DNA of 64,000 nucleotides from JAGRAX01 sp041391365 (GCA_041391365.1 JAWKOC010000001.1:186001-250000); one strand, 5' to 3'; shown: positions 9,550-19,469, counted from the stretch's first letter. Notes: a model not told the origin generated them from the sequence alone. Numbers and translations are program-made.

Positions 9550-10683
9550 ATGTTTTCTTTTCAACTCATTCACAAAGATTCTCGTTCCAGGGCGCGCCGG
9601 GGCGTTTTTACGCAACCACGGCACCGTCAAACTCAGTGTTTATGCCGGTGGGGACCAACATGACGGTGAAGACCTTGGATGCGATGGACCTGAGAAAGTT
9701 GGATGCGGAAATCATTCTGTCCAATACCTATCACAACCATTTGCGGCCGGAGACGATCTGATCGCTCGCTTGGGGGGTGTTCATGGAATGATGAATTGGA
9801 AAAGAAGTCTGTTGACGGACAGTGGAGGGTTCCAAATTTTTAGTTTGAAGGGCCTTCGCAAGATTTCAGAAGAGGGAGTTCAATTTCAATCCCATCTAGT
9901 AAGGAAAGTGGTTTTTATCTCCCGAAGATGTGGTCCAAGGTCACAGGTGAATTTGGGTTCAGACATCATGATGCCGCTGGATCATTGCATTGAGCTTCCC
10001 AGCGAACGTGAAAACGTTCGCGGCGCTGCTCAATTGACCCTGAGGTGGTTGGATCGCGCCATCGCGGCTCCCAAAGCCATAGGACAAGCCCTGTTTGGGA
10101 TTGTGCAGGGGTCGATCGATGCGGACATTCGCCGGTACAGTGCATTGGAGACGGTCTCCCGAGATTTGCCAGGATACTCGATTGGCAGGGCTGAGCGTGG
10201 GAGAGAAATCGGCCATGATGGACATGATCGATGTATGCACGCAGATTCTGCCAGAAGACAAGCCGCGCTATCTTATGGGGAATTAGGAACACCTCTGGAT
10301 CTTGTGGAAGGTGTGCATCAGGGTGTGGACATGTTTGACTGTGTGATGCCTTCGAGAAATGCACGCAATGGAACCCTTTTCACCTCGGAAGGAAAAATCA
10401 ATAAAAGGGCTCAGTATCAAACCGACTCTTTGCCCTTGGATCCTTCTTGCAGCTGTCATACCTGCACGCATTTTTCCAGGGCTTATCTTCATCATCTGTT
10501 TCGGTGCAATGGGGGGTATTTGAGTTTGAGGGCTCAACACCATCCACAATATTCATTACTATTTGCAGCTGATGAGAAACGTACGCAAGGCGATCGAAGA
10601 TCGGTTTGAAGCTTTATCGATCGTATCGAAGTCGGGTTCTGGATCTCCGTCGTGACCAGCAAAGGACCGGGTACAACGCGTAG
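9550..10683 (+). CDS. tgt: Queuine tRNA-ribosyltransferase, many frame breaks
   Basis: Pieces of Tgt are found in all three plus frames and tile a normal 377-codon gene. The N-terminus MFSFQLIHKDSRSRARRGVF opens at 9550. Then come VFMPVGTNMTVKTL, SNTYHNHLRP, LLTDSGGFQIFSL with RKISEEGVQFQSH, LGSDIMMPLD, ALFGIVQGS, GLSVGEKSAMMDMI, FDCVMPSRNARNGTLFTSEG, the Zn ligands CSCHTC, LMRNVRKAIEDRF and a final RRDQQRTGYNA ending in TAG at 10681. At least six small indels are needed. It exchanges guanine for preQ1 at tRNA position 34. Its neighbour queA is intact and the damage continues into yajC, so sequence error is more likely than decay. Confidence 0.75.
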
Positions 10684-10791
10684 CAATAAAATTCTGGGTG
10701 GCAAACCTCTCGTGGTAGATCGGTCTCTGAATGAGCCCAAGAAAGCAAGAATCGTTGACTTTTTACAGGCCACTCAGTAGAACTTGCCCCC

Positions 10792-11138
10792 ATGATAGCA
10801 GAGAAGTACACGCCGTGGCCGCTCCCCTTCCTGGCTCTGATCAAGCTGGTGGAGGTATGTTTAGCACATATATGATGGGTGTCTTACAGGATCCATTTAT
10901 TTTTCTGATGATCCCGGCCTGAAAAAAGAAAAGACAGACCCAGCATCAAAAATTTTTGGAAGAGTTGAAAAAGGCGACGAAGTGGTCACACAAGCAGGTC
11001 TTTTTGGAAGAAGTTCACAGGCGTGGCTGAAAAAGTTGTCACCTTGGAAATCGCCGAAAAATTCAAAGTCAAGTGGCCAAACATTCTGTGGCGGGTCTGG
11101 CCAATGCACAGACGACTTCGCAACCAACCAACGCATAA
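10792..11138 (+). CDS. yajC: Preprotein translocase auxiliary subunit YajC, frame breaks
   Basis: YajC is recognisable across shifting frames. An N-terminal APLPGSDQAGGGMFSTYMM leads into the single membrane helix with FLMI, then RPEKKKRQTQHQKFLEELKK, GDEVVTQAGLFG, TGVAEKVVTLEIAEKFKVK and a C-terminal VAKHSVAGLANAQTT ending at TAA 11136. Its place directly before secD-secF confirms the identity; it is the small membrane partner of SecDF at the Sec translocon. At least four indels are needed, and the ATG at 10792 is inferred from spacing. I treat it as a functional gene read with sequence errors. Confidence 0.7.
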
Positions 11139-11146
11139 GGGATCAC

Positions 11147-12856
11147 ATGAACTCCAATTGGAAATGGAAAGCTGGCGCAGCTGTTTTGAGTGTTGTTTTG
11201 GGCATTTGGTTTCTCTTGCCCAATGTGTATTCTCCCGGAGCCACCGATGCCAAAGGCGAGCCTGCCTGGTACACAAAATTTCTACCTGACTCTGGAATTC
11301 AGCTGGGACTGGATTTGCGAGGGGGCATCTACATGGCGTTGGGAGTGGATTTGGATCGTGCTTTGCTCAATGAGGCCGATCGTTATGCCAACGACCTCAA
11401 AGAGTTTTTGACGGAAAAGGAAATTCCTTTTGAACTCGTGGAGAGACAATTTTCCTCCACACGGATTTTGGTTCGTCTCACGTCAAGAGACAACTTGGAC
11501 AACTTTGAATCCTTGCTTCGAAAAGAATTCAACATTTTGACCGTGGTGTCGGCAGACTCTGGAGATCTCAGTTATGTTTTGACTCTGGATCCCAATCGAC
11601 AATCCGAGATCGAAAGAGACACCATCGCGCAAGCGTTGGAAACCCTTCGCAATCGATTGGATGAATTTGGTGTGGCCGAACCCAGCATCCAAGCCAAAGG
11701 CAAAGACCAAATCATCGTTCAGTTGCCTGGATTGGATGATCCATCCAAAGCCAAGGAAGTCTTGGCTCGAACAGCGCAGTTGGAGTTCAAAATTGTGGAT
11801 CAGCGCAGTCTGACTTTGGGTGAGCTCAATGCTTTGGTGGAAGAGGCTGAGAAAACCTTGGGAGAAGATTACACCATGGAAGATCTCAACAAAGAACTCT
11901 ATGGCAAAATTCCCAGTGGCACCGAAGTCATGTTTGAGGAAGTGGACGATGCTTCCAACAATCAAGTGATTCAACGCACACCGTATTTGCTCATCAACTC
12001 AACGCGGATTTCAGGAGATCTCTTGGACGATGCTCGTGTGGGCGTGGGACAATTCAACGAACCTGTGGTCAACATTCGGTTCAACCCAAAGGGGACCAAA
12101 GAGTTTGATGTGCTCACAAAAGATCATGTGGGAGAGCTGCTTGCAATTGTGTGGGATGACAAAATTTTCTCGGCTCCTCGCATCGATGGTCACATCCCGA
12201 GTGGGCGATCGGTGATCACATTTGGTGGTCTCAAATCCAGACAAGAAATCATGGAAGAAGCCAAGAGTTTGTCGATTGTTTTGCGAGCTGGAGCGCTGCC
12301 TGCTCCGATTGAAATTTTGGAAAGCCGTACGGTCGGTCCTTCTTTGGGAAAAGATTCCATCGAAAAAGGAATGAAAGCGATTTTCCTTGGAGTGTTGTTG
12401 GTGGTGCTGTTCATGGCGGTCTATTACCGCTGGTCAGGGCTGCTTGCGGATTTTGCAGTGTTGATCAACTTGATTTTTATTTTGGCTGCGCTGGGAAGCT
12501 TGCACGCCACATTGACCCTGCCAGGGATCGCCGGCATCTTGGTGTCCATCGGGATGGCGGTTGATGCGAATGTCATCATCTTTGAGCGCATTCGTGAAGA
12601 GCTCCGTTCCAACAAACCCATCAAGACCGCCGTGGAGCTAGGATACGATCGAGCGCATTTGACCATTTTGGATTCCAACCTGACCACGGTGATCACTGGA
12701 TTGGTGTTGTTTCAGTTTGGCACCGGCCCCATCAAAGGATTTGCCATCACATTGATTTTTGGATTGATCGCAAACTACATTACTGCGCTTTGGTTTACAC
12801 GCATGGTGTACGATTGGTTTTTACAAAAATATGAACTTAAGAGGTTGTCAGTATAA
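11147..12856 (+). CDS. secD: Protein translocase subunit SecD
   Basis: 569 residues from MNSNWKWKAG. One N-terminal membrane helix (AVLSVVLGIWFLLP) is followed by LDLRGGIYMALGVD, the large periplasmic P1 domain with its head segment, then VGPSLGKDSIEKGMKAIF and five C-terminal membrane helices with GIAGILVSIGMAVDANVIIF. This is the full SecD plan. With SecF it uses the proton-motive force to pull preproteins out on the periplasmic side. The longer open frame upstream (to 10982) is the damaged yajC read in frame and is not used. The stop overlaps the secF start (TAATG). Confidence 0.95.
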   Translation: MNSNWKWKAGAAVLSVVLGIWFLLPNVYSPGATDAKGEPAWYTKFLPDSGIQLGLDLRGGIYMALGVDLDRALLNEADRYANDLKEFLTEKEIPFELVERQFSSTRILVRLTSRDNLDNFESLLRKEFNILTVVSADSGDLSYVLTLDPNRQSEIERDTIAQALETLRNRLDEFGVAEPSIQAKGKDQIIVQLPGLDDPSKAKEVLARTAQLEFKIVDQRSLTLGELNALVEEAEKTLGEDYTMEDLNKELYGKIPSGTEVMFEEVDDASNNQVIQRTPYLLINSTRISGDLLDDARVGVGQFNEPVVNIRFNPKGTKEFDVLTKDHVGELLAIVWDDKIFSAPRIDGHIPSGRSVITFGGLKSRQEIMEEAKSLSIVLRAGALPAPIEILESRTVGPSLGKDSIEKGMKAIFLGVLLVVLFMAVYYRWSGLLADFAVLINLIFILAALGSLHATLTLPGIAGILVSIGMAVDANVIIFERIREELRSNKPIKTAVELGYDRAHLTILDSNLTTVITGLVLFQFGTGPIKGFAITLIFGLIANYITALWFTRMVYDWFLQKYELKRLSV

Positions 12857-14001
12857 TGAGCCAGAATTTTTTTCAGATCATCCCTACAGAACCCAAATTT
12901 CCTTTTGCGAAATATGCGCCCATTTTTTTCACCTTAAGTGGGTTGTTTCTCTTGGCGTGTTTTGGCTTTCTTTTTGTGGAGGGGCTTAATTACGGAGTTG
13001 ATTTCAAGGGGGGATCCGAGATTTATGCCAGCTTTGCAAACGGAACCACGGCGCAGGACATCCGCGATTCACTTGCTCCTATTGGGTATGCCGATGCGAG
13101 TGTTCAAAGTTTTGGCGATCGACCAGGAGAGTTTTTGATTCGTTTGGCTCCTGAAGATTTGAATTTGCAGACCCACGAAGAAAGCATTCGCAAAGCTTTG
13201 TCTTCCTTTGGGAATGGAGAGAGCCCCGTGACTCTTCGTTTTTCGGAAGAGAGAATCTATGCAACGCTCCCTCAGGCAGGAAGCGACAAACAGGTTCAAG
13301 AGGCCATGAAACCTCTCCAAGAAAAAAACTTTCAAGTGGAGTCCGTGAGTGTGTTTGGTCGTGCCTCCGCACACGAATACGTGATTCAGTTTTCGGGTGT
13401 GGCCAATCGAGTGGTGGGCGCTTTGCAACAGCATTTTGGTGCATCCAACGTCAACGTGTTACAGATTGAGGAAGTCGGGCAAAAAGTTGGATCGGAATTG
13501 CGAACCCAAGCTCTGGGTGCGGTGATCATCTCCATCATTTTGATTTTGATTTACATTTGGTTTCGATTTGATTTTGAGTTTGCTCCCGGTGCCATCATTG
13601 CATTGATTCACGACGCAGTGGTTATTTTGGGATTGTTTTCAATCTTTCGATTGCAGTTCGATTTGTCGACGGTTGCGGCCGTATTGACGGTGGTGGGATT
13701 TTCGATCAACGACACCATTGTGACGTACGATCGTGTGCGAGAGAATTTGAAAAAAACCCGAGGACTCGATTTTCGTTCGATCGTAGATTTGAGCATCAAT
13801 GAGACCTTGAGCCGAACCATTTTGACGTCGCTCACCTTGCTTCTTGCAACGATCATGTTGTTTTTGTACGGTGGACCCATCACCCGCAATTTTGCACTGG
13901 CATTGACCTTGGGAGTGGTGTTCGGAACTTATTCCACCATTTTCATTGCGTCTCCTTTGACCATTTACGTGAGACAATTTTTGCTTAAGCAGAAGAGCTG
14001 A
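12856..14001 (+). CDS. secF: Protein translocase subunit SecF
   Basis: 381 residues with an N-terminal helix (IFFTLSGLFLLACFGFLF), the conserved LNYGVDFKGGSEI motif, a periplasmic domain longer than in E. coli, and five C-terminal helices containing VGQKVGSELRTQAL and VVGFSINDTIVTYDRVREN. It pairs with SecD. Start and stop overlap secD and recJ by one base each (TAATG, TGATG), so the trio is one translationally coupled block. Confidence 0.95.
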   Translation: MSQNFFQIIPTEPKFPFAKYAPIFFTLSGLFLLACFGFLFVEGLNYGVDFKGGSEIYASFANGTTAQDIRDSLAPIGYADASVQSFGDRPGEFLIRLAPEDLNLQTHEESIRKALSSFGNGESPVTLRFSEERIYATLPQAGSDKQVQEAMKPLQEKNFQVESVSVFGRASAHEYVIQFSGVANRVVGALQQHFGASNVNVLQIEEVGQKVGSELRTQALGAVIISIILILIYIWFRFDFEFAPGAIIALIHDAVVILGLFSIFRLQFDLSTVAAVLTVVGFSINDTIVTYDRVRENLKKTRGLDFRSIVDLSINETLSRTILTSLTLLLATIMLFLYGGPITRNFALALTLGVVFGTYSTIFIASPLTIYVRQFLLKQKS

Positions 14002-15722
14002 TGAAGCTCGCTCCGGTGTGGAAACATCGCGCGATCGATGCGCAACTCACTCGAGATGTTGCTTTGGGCATTTCACGGCCCGTTGAGATTGCTCAGATCC
14101 TTGTGGGTCGTGGATTTGATAGCATAGAAAAAACCAAAGATTTTCTCAGTCAAGGCCTGGATCAGTTGCGCAGTCCCTATGAGCTTGCGGGTGTGGATCA
14201 GGCTTCGGAAAAAATCGCCTCTCATATCTTGCAGGGGGATTTGATTTTCATTCACGGAGATTTCGATGCGGATGGGATCACCTCTGCAGCTTTGTTTGAT
14301 GTGTTTTTGCATTCTGTTGGGGCCAAAGTCCATAGTTTTGTACCCAACCGTTTGGTGGAAGGGCATGGAATCTCAATTCGTTCCATCGAAATGGCCCTGG
14401 AAAAGGATGCCAAGCTTTTTGTGACTTGCGATTGTGGAAGCTCTGACTTGGACCAAATTCAAGCCCTTCGCAAGCACGGTGTGGAAGTGATCATCACCGA
14501 TCATCACCAGATTCCCAATGGATTTGATCCGAATGTGATTTTGGTGAATCCGCAGAATCAAGAACTCGATCAGGCTTGGAGAGAGCTCTCAGGAGTTGGT
14601 GTGGTGTTCGTCGTGATCATGGCGGTGCGCAAAGCTTTGCGAGAAAAAGGATATTTTACGGATCAAATTCCGGAACCCAATCTCAAAGAATTATTGGACA
14701 TTGTGGCCTTGGGTACCATTGCGGATATGGCGCCGCTCACCGGACAGAATCGCACTCTTGTGGTCAATGGGTTGAAACAGTTGGCGACCACAGTGAGCCC
14801 AGGCATCACGGCCATGATGGAAAAGTCGGGCTTGGATGCAAAATCGACCTTCAGCAGCTCGGACGTGGGATTTCGTTTGGCTCCCAGGATCAACGCTGCC
14901 GCGCGATTGGGGTATTCGGAGCAGGCTTTGGAACTGCTGCGTTCCAAAGACTTGGGACGTGTGTTTGAAATCTCTGATCAAGTCGAGAGATGGAACCACC
15001 AACGAAAGCAGATTCTTGATCAAATGATGAATGTTGCAGATTCTCAGGCCAAAGCGCAAATTCAATCTGGAAATGCATGTGTGTGGATTGCTTCCAAGGA
15101 TTTTCATCCTGGATTGGTGGGCCTGTTGGCTCAGAAACTTTCCAAGACCTATCATGCACCTGCCTTTATCTTTACCTTGGATGGCGAAGTGGCCAAAGGG
15201 TCAGCCCGTTGTTCTGGGGCCGCCTTCCATTTGGTGAGAGCCTTGGAGGCTTGTAGCGAGCATTTGCACGCGTTTGGAGGGCATCGTGAGGCGGGCGGTT
15301 GCAGCTTGCCCGCAGAAAAATTGGATATCTTTCAAAAGGATTTTTTCCAATACATTGCCCTACATGAAATGTCACAGCAAAAGCAGATAGAGATTGACGC
15401 ATCGCCTGGTTTTCAGTATATCCACGAACAGTTTTTGGCCTATTTGCATGAGCTGGGGCCTTTTGGGATTGGGAATCCCGAACCTGTGTTTTTTGCCAAA
15501 ACACAGATTGTGGGTCAGGCTCGTGAAGTGGGTTCCAATCACCTGAAGATGAATGTGATGGATTCTTCGGAAAAGGTGATGGGGGCGATGGGTTTCAATA
15601 TGTGGCAGGAATACTGTCAGTTGGGCCGTCCCTCAACTCTGGAGATTTTGTTTTTTCCGGAATACAATGTCTACCGAGGAAGAAGAGAAATTTATCTCCG
15701 CTTGCTCGGGATAAGAGTTTGA
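14001..15722 (+). CDS. recJ: Single-stranded-DNA-specific 5'-3' exonuclease RecJ
   Basis: 573 residues, normal for RecJ. The DHH phosphoesterase motifs are visible in order: HGDFDADGITSAAL (motif I), CDCGSSDLD, ITDHHQIPN (DHH near residue 167), ALGTIADMAPLTGQNR, then the DHHA1 segment GGHREAGGCSLP. The C-terminal OB-like domain includes LGPFGIGNPEPVF. It degrades ssDNA 5' to 3' in RecF-pathway recombination and mismatch repair, with Mn2+/Mg2+ bound by the Asp/His motifs. Linkage of recJ to secDF is common in delta-type and some other genomes. Confidence 0.95.
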   Translation: MKLAPVWKHRAIDAQLTRDVALGISRPVEIAQILVGRGFDSIEKTKDFLSQGLDQLRSPYELAGVDQASEKIASHILQGDLIFIHGDFDADGITSAALFDVFLHSVGAKVHSFVPNRLVEGHGISIRSIEMALEKDAKLFVTCDCGSSDLDQIQALRKHGVEVIITDHHQIPNGFDPNVILVNPQNQELDQAWRELSGVGVVFVVIMAVRKALREKGYFTDQIPEPNLKELLDIVALGTIADMAPLTGQNRTLVVNGLKQLATTVSPGITAMMEKSGLDAKSTFSSSDVGFRLAPRINAAARLGYSEQALELLRSKDLGRVFEISDQVERWNHQRKQILDQMMNVADSQAKAQIQSGNACVWIASKDFHPGLVGLLAQKLSKTYHAPAFIFTLDGEVAKGSARCSGAAFHLVRALEACSEHLHAFGGHREAGGCSLPAEKLDIFQKDFFQYIALHEMSQQKQIEIDASPGFQYIHEQFLAYLHELGPFGIGNPEPVFFAKTQIVGQAREVGSNHLKMNVMDSSEKVMGAMGFNMWQEYCQLGRPSTLEILFFPEYNVYRGRREIYLRLLGIRV

Positions 15723-15780
15723 AATTTTTAAAAAAAATCTTGTGCTACCCTGCGTTTGAAACTAAACTTTACGACGCTGG

Positions 15781-15809
15781 TTGTCGCACGAAGTAGATTG
15801 ATGTACAAT
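15781..15809 (+). promoter_or_regulatory. Sigma-70-like promoter for the phasin-like gene
   Basis: TTGTCG (15781-15786), a 17-base spacer and TACAAT (15804-15809) match the housekeeping consensus at 4/6 and 5/6. Predicted transcription would begin near 15816, about 35 bases before the ATG at 15851. A second candidate, TTGTGC-N17-TAAACT at 15740-15768, lies just upstream. The gene is separated from recJ by 128 bases, so its own promoter is expected. Confidence 0.5.
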
Positions 15810-15850
15810 AATTAGATTCGTTGAACTTAAAACGTAAAGGTAAGGAAACC

Positions 15851-16213
15851 ATGGAAACAGTTAGAGTAAATACCCCTAGTCCAAAAGAAACCCCATCTCG
15901 AGAAACCGCTCTGAGAGATTTCGTTCGGTTTTCGTGGAAAGCGACACGGGGTTTGGTGGACAAGGCGGAATCCGATGTGAAAAAACTTGTGACTGCATTG
16001 TCCAAATCCGGAAAAATTACCCCCGAACAAGAACAACAACTGTTTCAGCAGGTTTATGCTCGTATGAAAGACAATCGTGTGAAATTCGAACAGGACATCG
16101 AGGGCCACATCCAAAATACGGTTTCCAAAATCACCAAAATTTACCAAGATGAGATTTATGCCATCGAGCAGAACATCGATCGCTTGGAAAAGAAATTTCA
16201 GAATTTGAAATAA
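15851..16213 (+). CDS. Phasin-like coiled-coil protein
   Basis: 120 residues starting METVRVN, with AAGGTAAGGA before the ATG. After a Pro/Thr-rich N-terminus the protein is almost all helix: FVRFSWKATRGLVDKAESD, a KSGKITPEQEQQ turn and a long C-terminal coiled coil ending NIDRLEKKFQNLK. The pattern resembles PhaF/PhaI-type phasins (granule-associated proteins of polyhydroxyalkanoate inclusions), but no PHA synthase is in the window and the likeness is only by pattern. There is no signal peptide. It has its own promoter and terminator, typical for an abundant small protein. Confidence 0.7.
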   Translation: METVRVNTPSPKETPSRETALRDFVRFSWKATRGLVDKAESDVKKLVTALSKSGKITPEQEQQLFQQVYARMKDNRVKFEQDIEGHIQNTVSKITKIYQDEIYAIEQNIDRLEKKFQNLK

Positions 16214-16233
16214 GTAACATTTTTTTACGTTTG

Positions 16234-16270
16234 AGAGGCACTTGAATTTTTTCGAGTGCCTCTTTTTTTT
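16234..16270 (+). terminator. Rho-independent terminator
   Basis: A perfect 9-bp stem (AGAGGCACT at 16234-16242 with AGTGCCTCT at 16255-16263), a 12-base loop and an uninterrupted run of T to 16270. It lies 21 bases after the stop of the phasin-like gene and separates it from the convergent PBP1A gene. Confidence 0.9.
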
Positions 16271-16319
16271 GTTCGAAAACAGGGCTGCTGCGAAAGCCCC
16301 TGATCCTACCAAAGGCGTT

Positions 16320-18293
16320 TTATTCAAGCGGATGGCAGGTTTGCGTGGGACCCGTACCTATTTTGAAAGCTCCCTGAAGGATGTCCACGCAGTACTTTCC
16401 TGGCAAAAGACCGCTGTCGTGATCGATGTCGATCATTTCCACGGAATTGGGTTGTGTGAAGGTTCCCGATTCTTGCATGCATTGATGGGCCATGATGTCT
16501 TTCCAAACCCTTCCAGAAGTTCGTGAACCGGTCTCTCCAAAACCAAGATCTTTTTGCTGGTCATACCCTGTCCATACGGCGACCACCAAAGAAGGGGTGT
16601 ATCCCACAAACAAAGAGTCTTTGTAGTCATTGGTGGTGCCGGTTTTCCCGGCGATCGGACATGGGAGATCCGATGCAAATTTTCCAGAACCTCTTTCGAT
16701 CACGGAGCGAAGCATGTCGGTCATGATGAAGGCTGTGGAATCTTCTAGAACCCTCTCTGGGGCTTTTTTTTCCGATGTCCATAGGTTTTGATGAAACTCA
16801 TCTTCTACACGGGAAATGAAGTTGGGTTCAACGAGCAGTCCAAGGTTGGCGAAAATGGCATAGGCGCGGGCCATCTCGATCAAACGAATGCCCGGGCTAC
16901 CCAATGCGATGGTCAAGTTGGTGGGGATGTCTGATTCGATGCCCATCCGATGCAACATGCGGATGAAGGAACCTATACCAATGTCTTGCAACACCTTGAT
17001 GGCGGCGGTGTTCTTGGATTTTTCCAGTGCAGTTCTCAACGTCATCCACCCATCAAAACTTTTGTCATAGTTTTGAGGTGTCCAAGATCCGAAGACAGGG
17101 TGATCGAATGAGATCGGAGTGTCTTCCACCAGGTGAGACTGTGTCCAACCCGATTCAATGGCCGTGGCATACAGCAAGGGTTTGATCGATGATCCAGGTT
17201 GCCTTTTGGCCATCAAAGCTCGGTTGAACTGCGTTTGCGAAAAGGAACTTCCTCCCACCATGGCACGAACATCGCCGGTATGTGGATCCATTGCGATGGC
17301 CGCCATTTGGGGGAGTTCTTTTGGATTTTTTGGATCGAGTTTGTGGCGTAGGGCATAGTCCTCCAATCCCTTTTCAATGGCCGTCTCCATGGCGTTTTGC
17401 AGTCCCAGATCCATGGTGGAATGGATTTCCAAATACCCTTTGTAGATTTGTTCTTGATCCAAAATGGTTTTCAGTCCTTGGATCACATGAAACGAAAAAT
17501 AAGATTGTTTGCTTTGGGCTAGATTGGACTCCAAAGGAAGAGGCTCTTCAAGGGCTTGATGGTACTGGGTCTGGTTGATGACATTGCGTTTGAGCATCCA
17601 TGAGAGAATCAGATCTCTTCGTTTTGCACTTCTTTCGGGGTTGGCAAAAGGAGAAAAAAGGCTGGGTCCTTTGGGCAAAGAGGCGAGGAGTGCATTTTCC
17701 GCGATGCTAAGATCCTGCACGGATTTGCCAAAGTATTTTTCGGAGGCGGCTTCGATGCCATAGGTTCCCTCGCCCAAATAGATTTGATTCAGATACATGT
17801 GCAAAATTTCTTTTTTTGAAAAATTTCTCTCGATGCGAATGGTGAGAAACATTTCTTTGAGTTTTCGGGCGATGGTTTTTTCTGCGGAAAGAAACAATCC
17901 GCGGGAAAGCTGCTGTGTGATTGTGCTTGCGCCTTGTGCGAAACGAAGTTCCAAAATGTTTCGAACCATGGCCCGCGCGATTCCGATGATGTCGATCCCA
18001 AAGTGATCATAAAAATCCCAATCTTCGGCCACCAAAAATGCCTGTTCGGTAATGGCGGGGATGTCTTCCATCGCAATGGGAATGCGTCGCTCTCGATAAA
18101 ATTCGTAGACCAGCTCTCCATTCACATCGAGGAGTTTGGTGATCCCCTTGGGTTGAAAATTTTGCAGCTCATTGATTTGAGGCAAATCTGCAAATGTGGC
18201 GAGGGCGAGGGCGCAAACCAAGCCCAAGGTGCAACCGCACAATGTGCTCAATCCCATGGGGGAAGATAGAAAGGCTTTGAACTTCGTTAGCAT
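16320..18293 (-). CDS. Penicillin-binding protein 1A (bifunctional class A PBP)
   Basis: 657 residues. An N-terminal membrane anchor (about residues 15-35) is followed by a GT51 glycosyltransferase with catalytic Glu90 in AEDWDFYDHFG, GASTITQQLSRGLF, and the IRIERNFSKKEILHMYLNQI and GTYGIEAASEKYFGK blocks. The transpeptidase has S368-S-I-K371 (active-site Ser), SKN at 426-428 and KTGTT at 550-554. It polymerises and cross-links peptidoglycan on the outer face of the inner membrane. It is shorter than E. coli PBP1a and lacks the large OB insert. It is divergent from prfB with starts only about 5 bases apart, so promoters must overlap the coding ends. Confidence 0.93.
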   Translation of the reverse strand: MLTKFKAFLSSPMGLSTLCGCTLGLVCALALATFADLPQINELQNFQPKGITKLLDVNGELVYEFYRERRIPIAMEDIPAITEQAFLVAEDWDFYDHFGIDIIGIARAMVRNILELRFAQGASTITQQLSRGLFLSAEKTIARKLKEMFLTIRIERNFSKKEILHMYLNQIYLGEGTYGIEAASEKYFGKSVQDLSIAENALLASLPKGPSLFSPFANPERSAKRRDLILSWMLKRNVINQTQYHQALEEPLPLESNLAQSKQSYFSFHVIQGLKTILDQEQIYKGYLEIHSTMDLGLQNAMETAIEKGLEDYALRHKLDPKNPKELPQMAAIAMDPHTGDVRAMVGGSSFSQTQFNRALMAKRQPGSSIKPLLYATAIESGWTQSHLVEDTPISFDHPVFGSWTPQNYDKSFDGWMTLRTALEKSKNTAAIKVLQDIGIGSFIRMLHRMGIESDIPTNLTIALGSPGIRLIEMARAYAIFANLGLLVEPNFISRVEDEFHQNLWTSEKKAPERVLEDSTAFIMTDMLRSVIERGSGKFASDLPCPIAGKTGTTNDYKDSLFVGYTPSLVVAVWTGYDQQKDLGFGETGSRTSGRVWKDIMAHQCMQESGTFTQPNSVEMIDIDHDSGLLPGKYCVDILQGAFKIGTGPTQTCHPLE

Positions 18294-18298
18294 TCAGG

Positions 18299-19423
18299 GT
18301 GTTTTATGATACTACAGCCCTCGTGCAAGAAGAAATCCAAGCCTTAGAAAAAAAACTTCAGGAGCTTGAAAAAGCGTTTTCCCTGGACGAACGTCGCAGT
18401 GAGCTCAAAACCTATGACGCGCAAATGGCTGTGGACGGATTTTGGGATGATCCTGAAAAGGCAGCAGGCGTTCAAAAAAAGAGAAGTCATTGCGAGCATG
18501 TCATTGATACCTTTGCTTTGATGAACAAGGAGCTCGAGGATGCCAAGGCTTTTTCGGAGATGATGGAGGAAGATCCTTCTGAAGAGCTAACGGCTGAAGT
18601 TTCCCAGGTCCTGCATGCTCTTCAAAAGAAAGTCGATGAGATGGAGTTTCAACGCGTCCTGGGAGGAGAAATGGACAGTGCGGGAGCCATTGTCTCCATC
18701 AACAGTGGCGCGGGGGGAACGGAATCTCAGGATTGGGTGGCCATGTTGCTCCGGATGTATTTGCGGTGGGCTGAAGAAAAAGGTTTTGCAGCCACCATCA
18801 TAGATTCTCTGGGGGGCGAGGCCGCCGGCTACAAGAATGCCACCATCACCATCGATGGGGCCTATGCTTATGGATATTTGCGCTCAGAGGCAGGCATCCA
18901 CCGTTTGGTGCGAATTTCTCCGTTTGACTCAAATGCCCGCAGGCATACCTCTTTTGCGTCGGTCATGATCATGCCCCAGATTGAAGATGACGTGGAAGTT
19001 GAGATCAATGAATCCGATTTGAGGATCGATACTTTCCGAGCTTCCGGTGCGGGCGGTCAGCACGTCAACACCACCGATTCCGCCGTGCGCATCACGCACT
19101 TGCCCACGAGCATTGTGGTGTCCTGCCAAAATGAGCGATCTCAACACAAAAACAAGGCTTCGGCCATGAAGATTCTCAAAGCCAAATTGTACGAGCGCCA
19201 GCAGCAGGAAAAAAACAAAGAACGAGAAAAATTGCAGGGCGAAAAAAGAGGAATCGATTTCGGAAGTCAGATTCGTTCGTATGTGCTGCACCCCTACCAA
19301 CTGATCAAAGATCATCGAACCGATTTCGAAATGGGCAACACGCAAGCCGTGCTTGATGGAAACATCGATGGATTTGTTCGCGCCTACCTGTTGTGGAAGG
19401 CCGGCGGCCAAACTCCCAGTTGA
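18299..19423 (+). CDS. prfB: Peptide chain release factor 2
   Basis: 374 residues. The catalytic GGQ loop is in GAGGQHVNTTDSAVRITHLP and the stop-codon-reading tripeptide is SPF (RISPFDSNARRH), which marks RF2 (UGA/UAA) rather than RF1. It is read in one continuous frame from the GTG at 18299. The usual in-frame UGA and +1 programmed frameshift near codon 25 is absent here (LEKAFSLDERRSEL runs through), so this lineage lacks the autoregulatory switch. Other in-frame starts in the first 15 codons are possible. Confidence 0.93.
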   Translation: MFYDTTALVQEEIQALEKKLQELEKAFSLDERRSELKTYDAQMAVDGFWDDPEKAAGVQKKRSHCEHVIDTFALMNKELEDAKAFSEMMEEDPSEELTAEVSQVLHALQKKVDEMEFQRVLGGEMDSAGAIVSINSGAGGTESQDWVAMLLRMYLRWAEEKGFAATIIDSLGGEAAGYKNATITIDGAYAYGYLRSEAGIHRLVRISPFDSNARRHTSFASVMIMPQIEDDVEVEINESDLRIDTFRASGAGGQHVNTTDSAVRITHLPTSIVVSCQNERSQHKNKASAMKILKAKLYERQQQEKNKEREKLQGEKRGIDFGSQIRSYVLHPYQLIKDHRTDFEMGNTQAVLDGNIDGFVRAYLLWKAGGQTPS

Positions 19424-19469
19424 TTTTTGTCTCTCCCGATGTTATAACGCATTACATCTAGGAGGAGTC

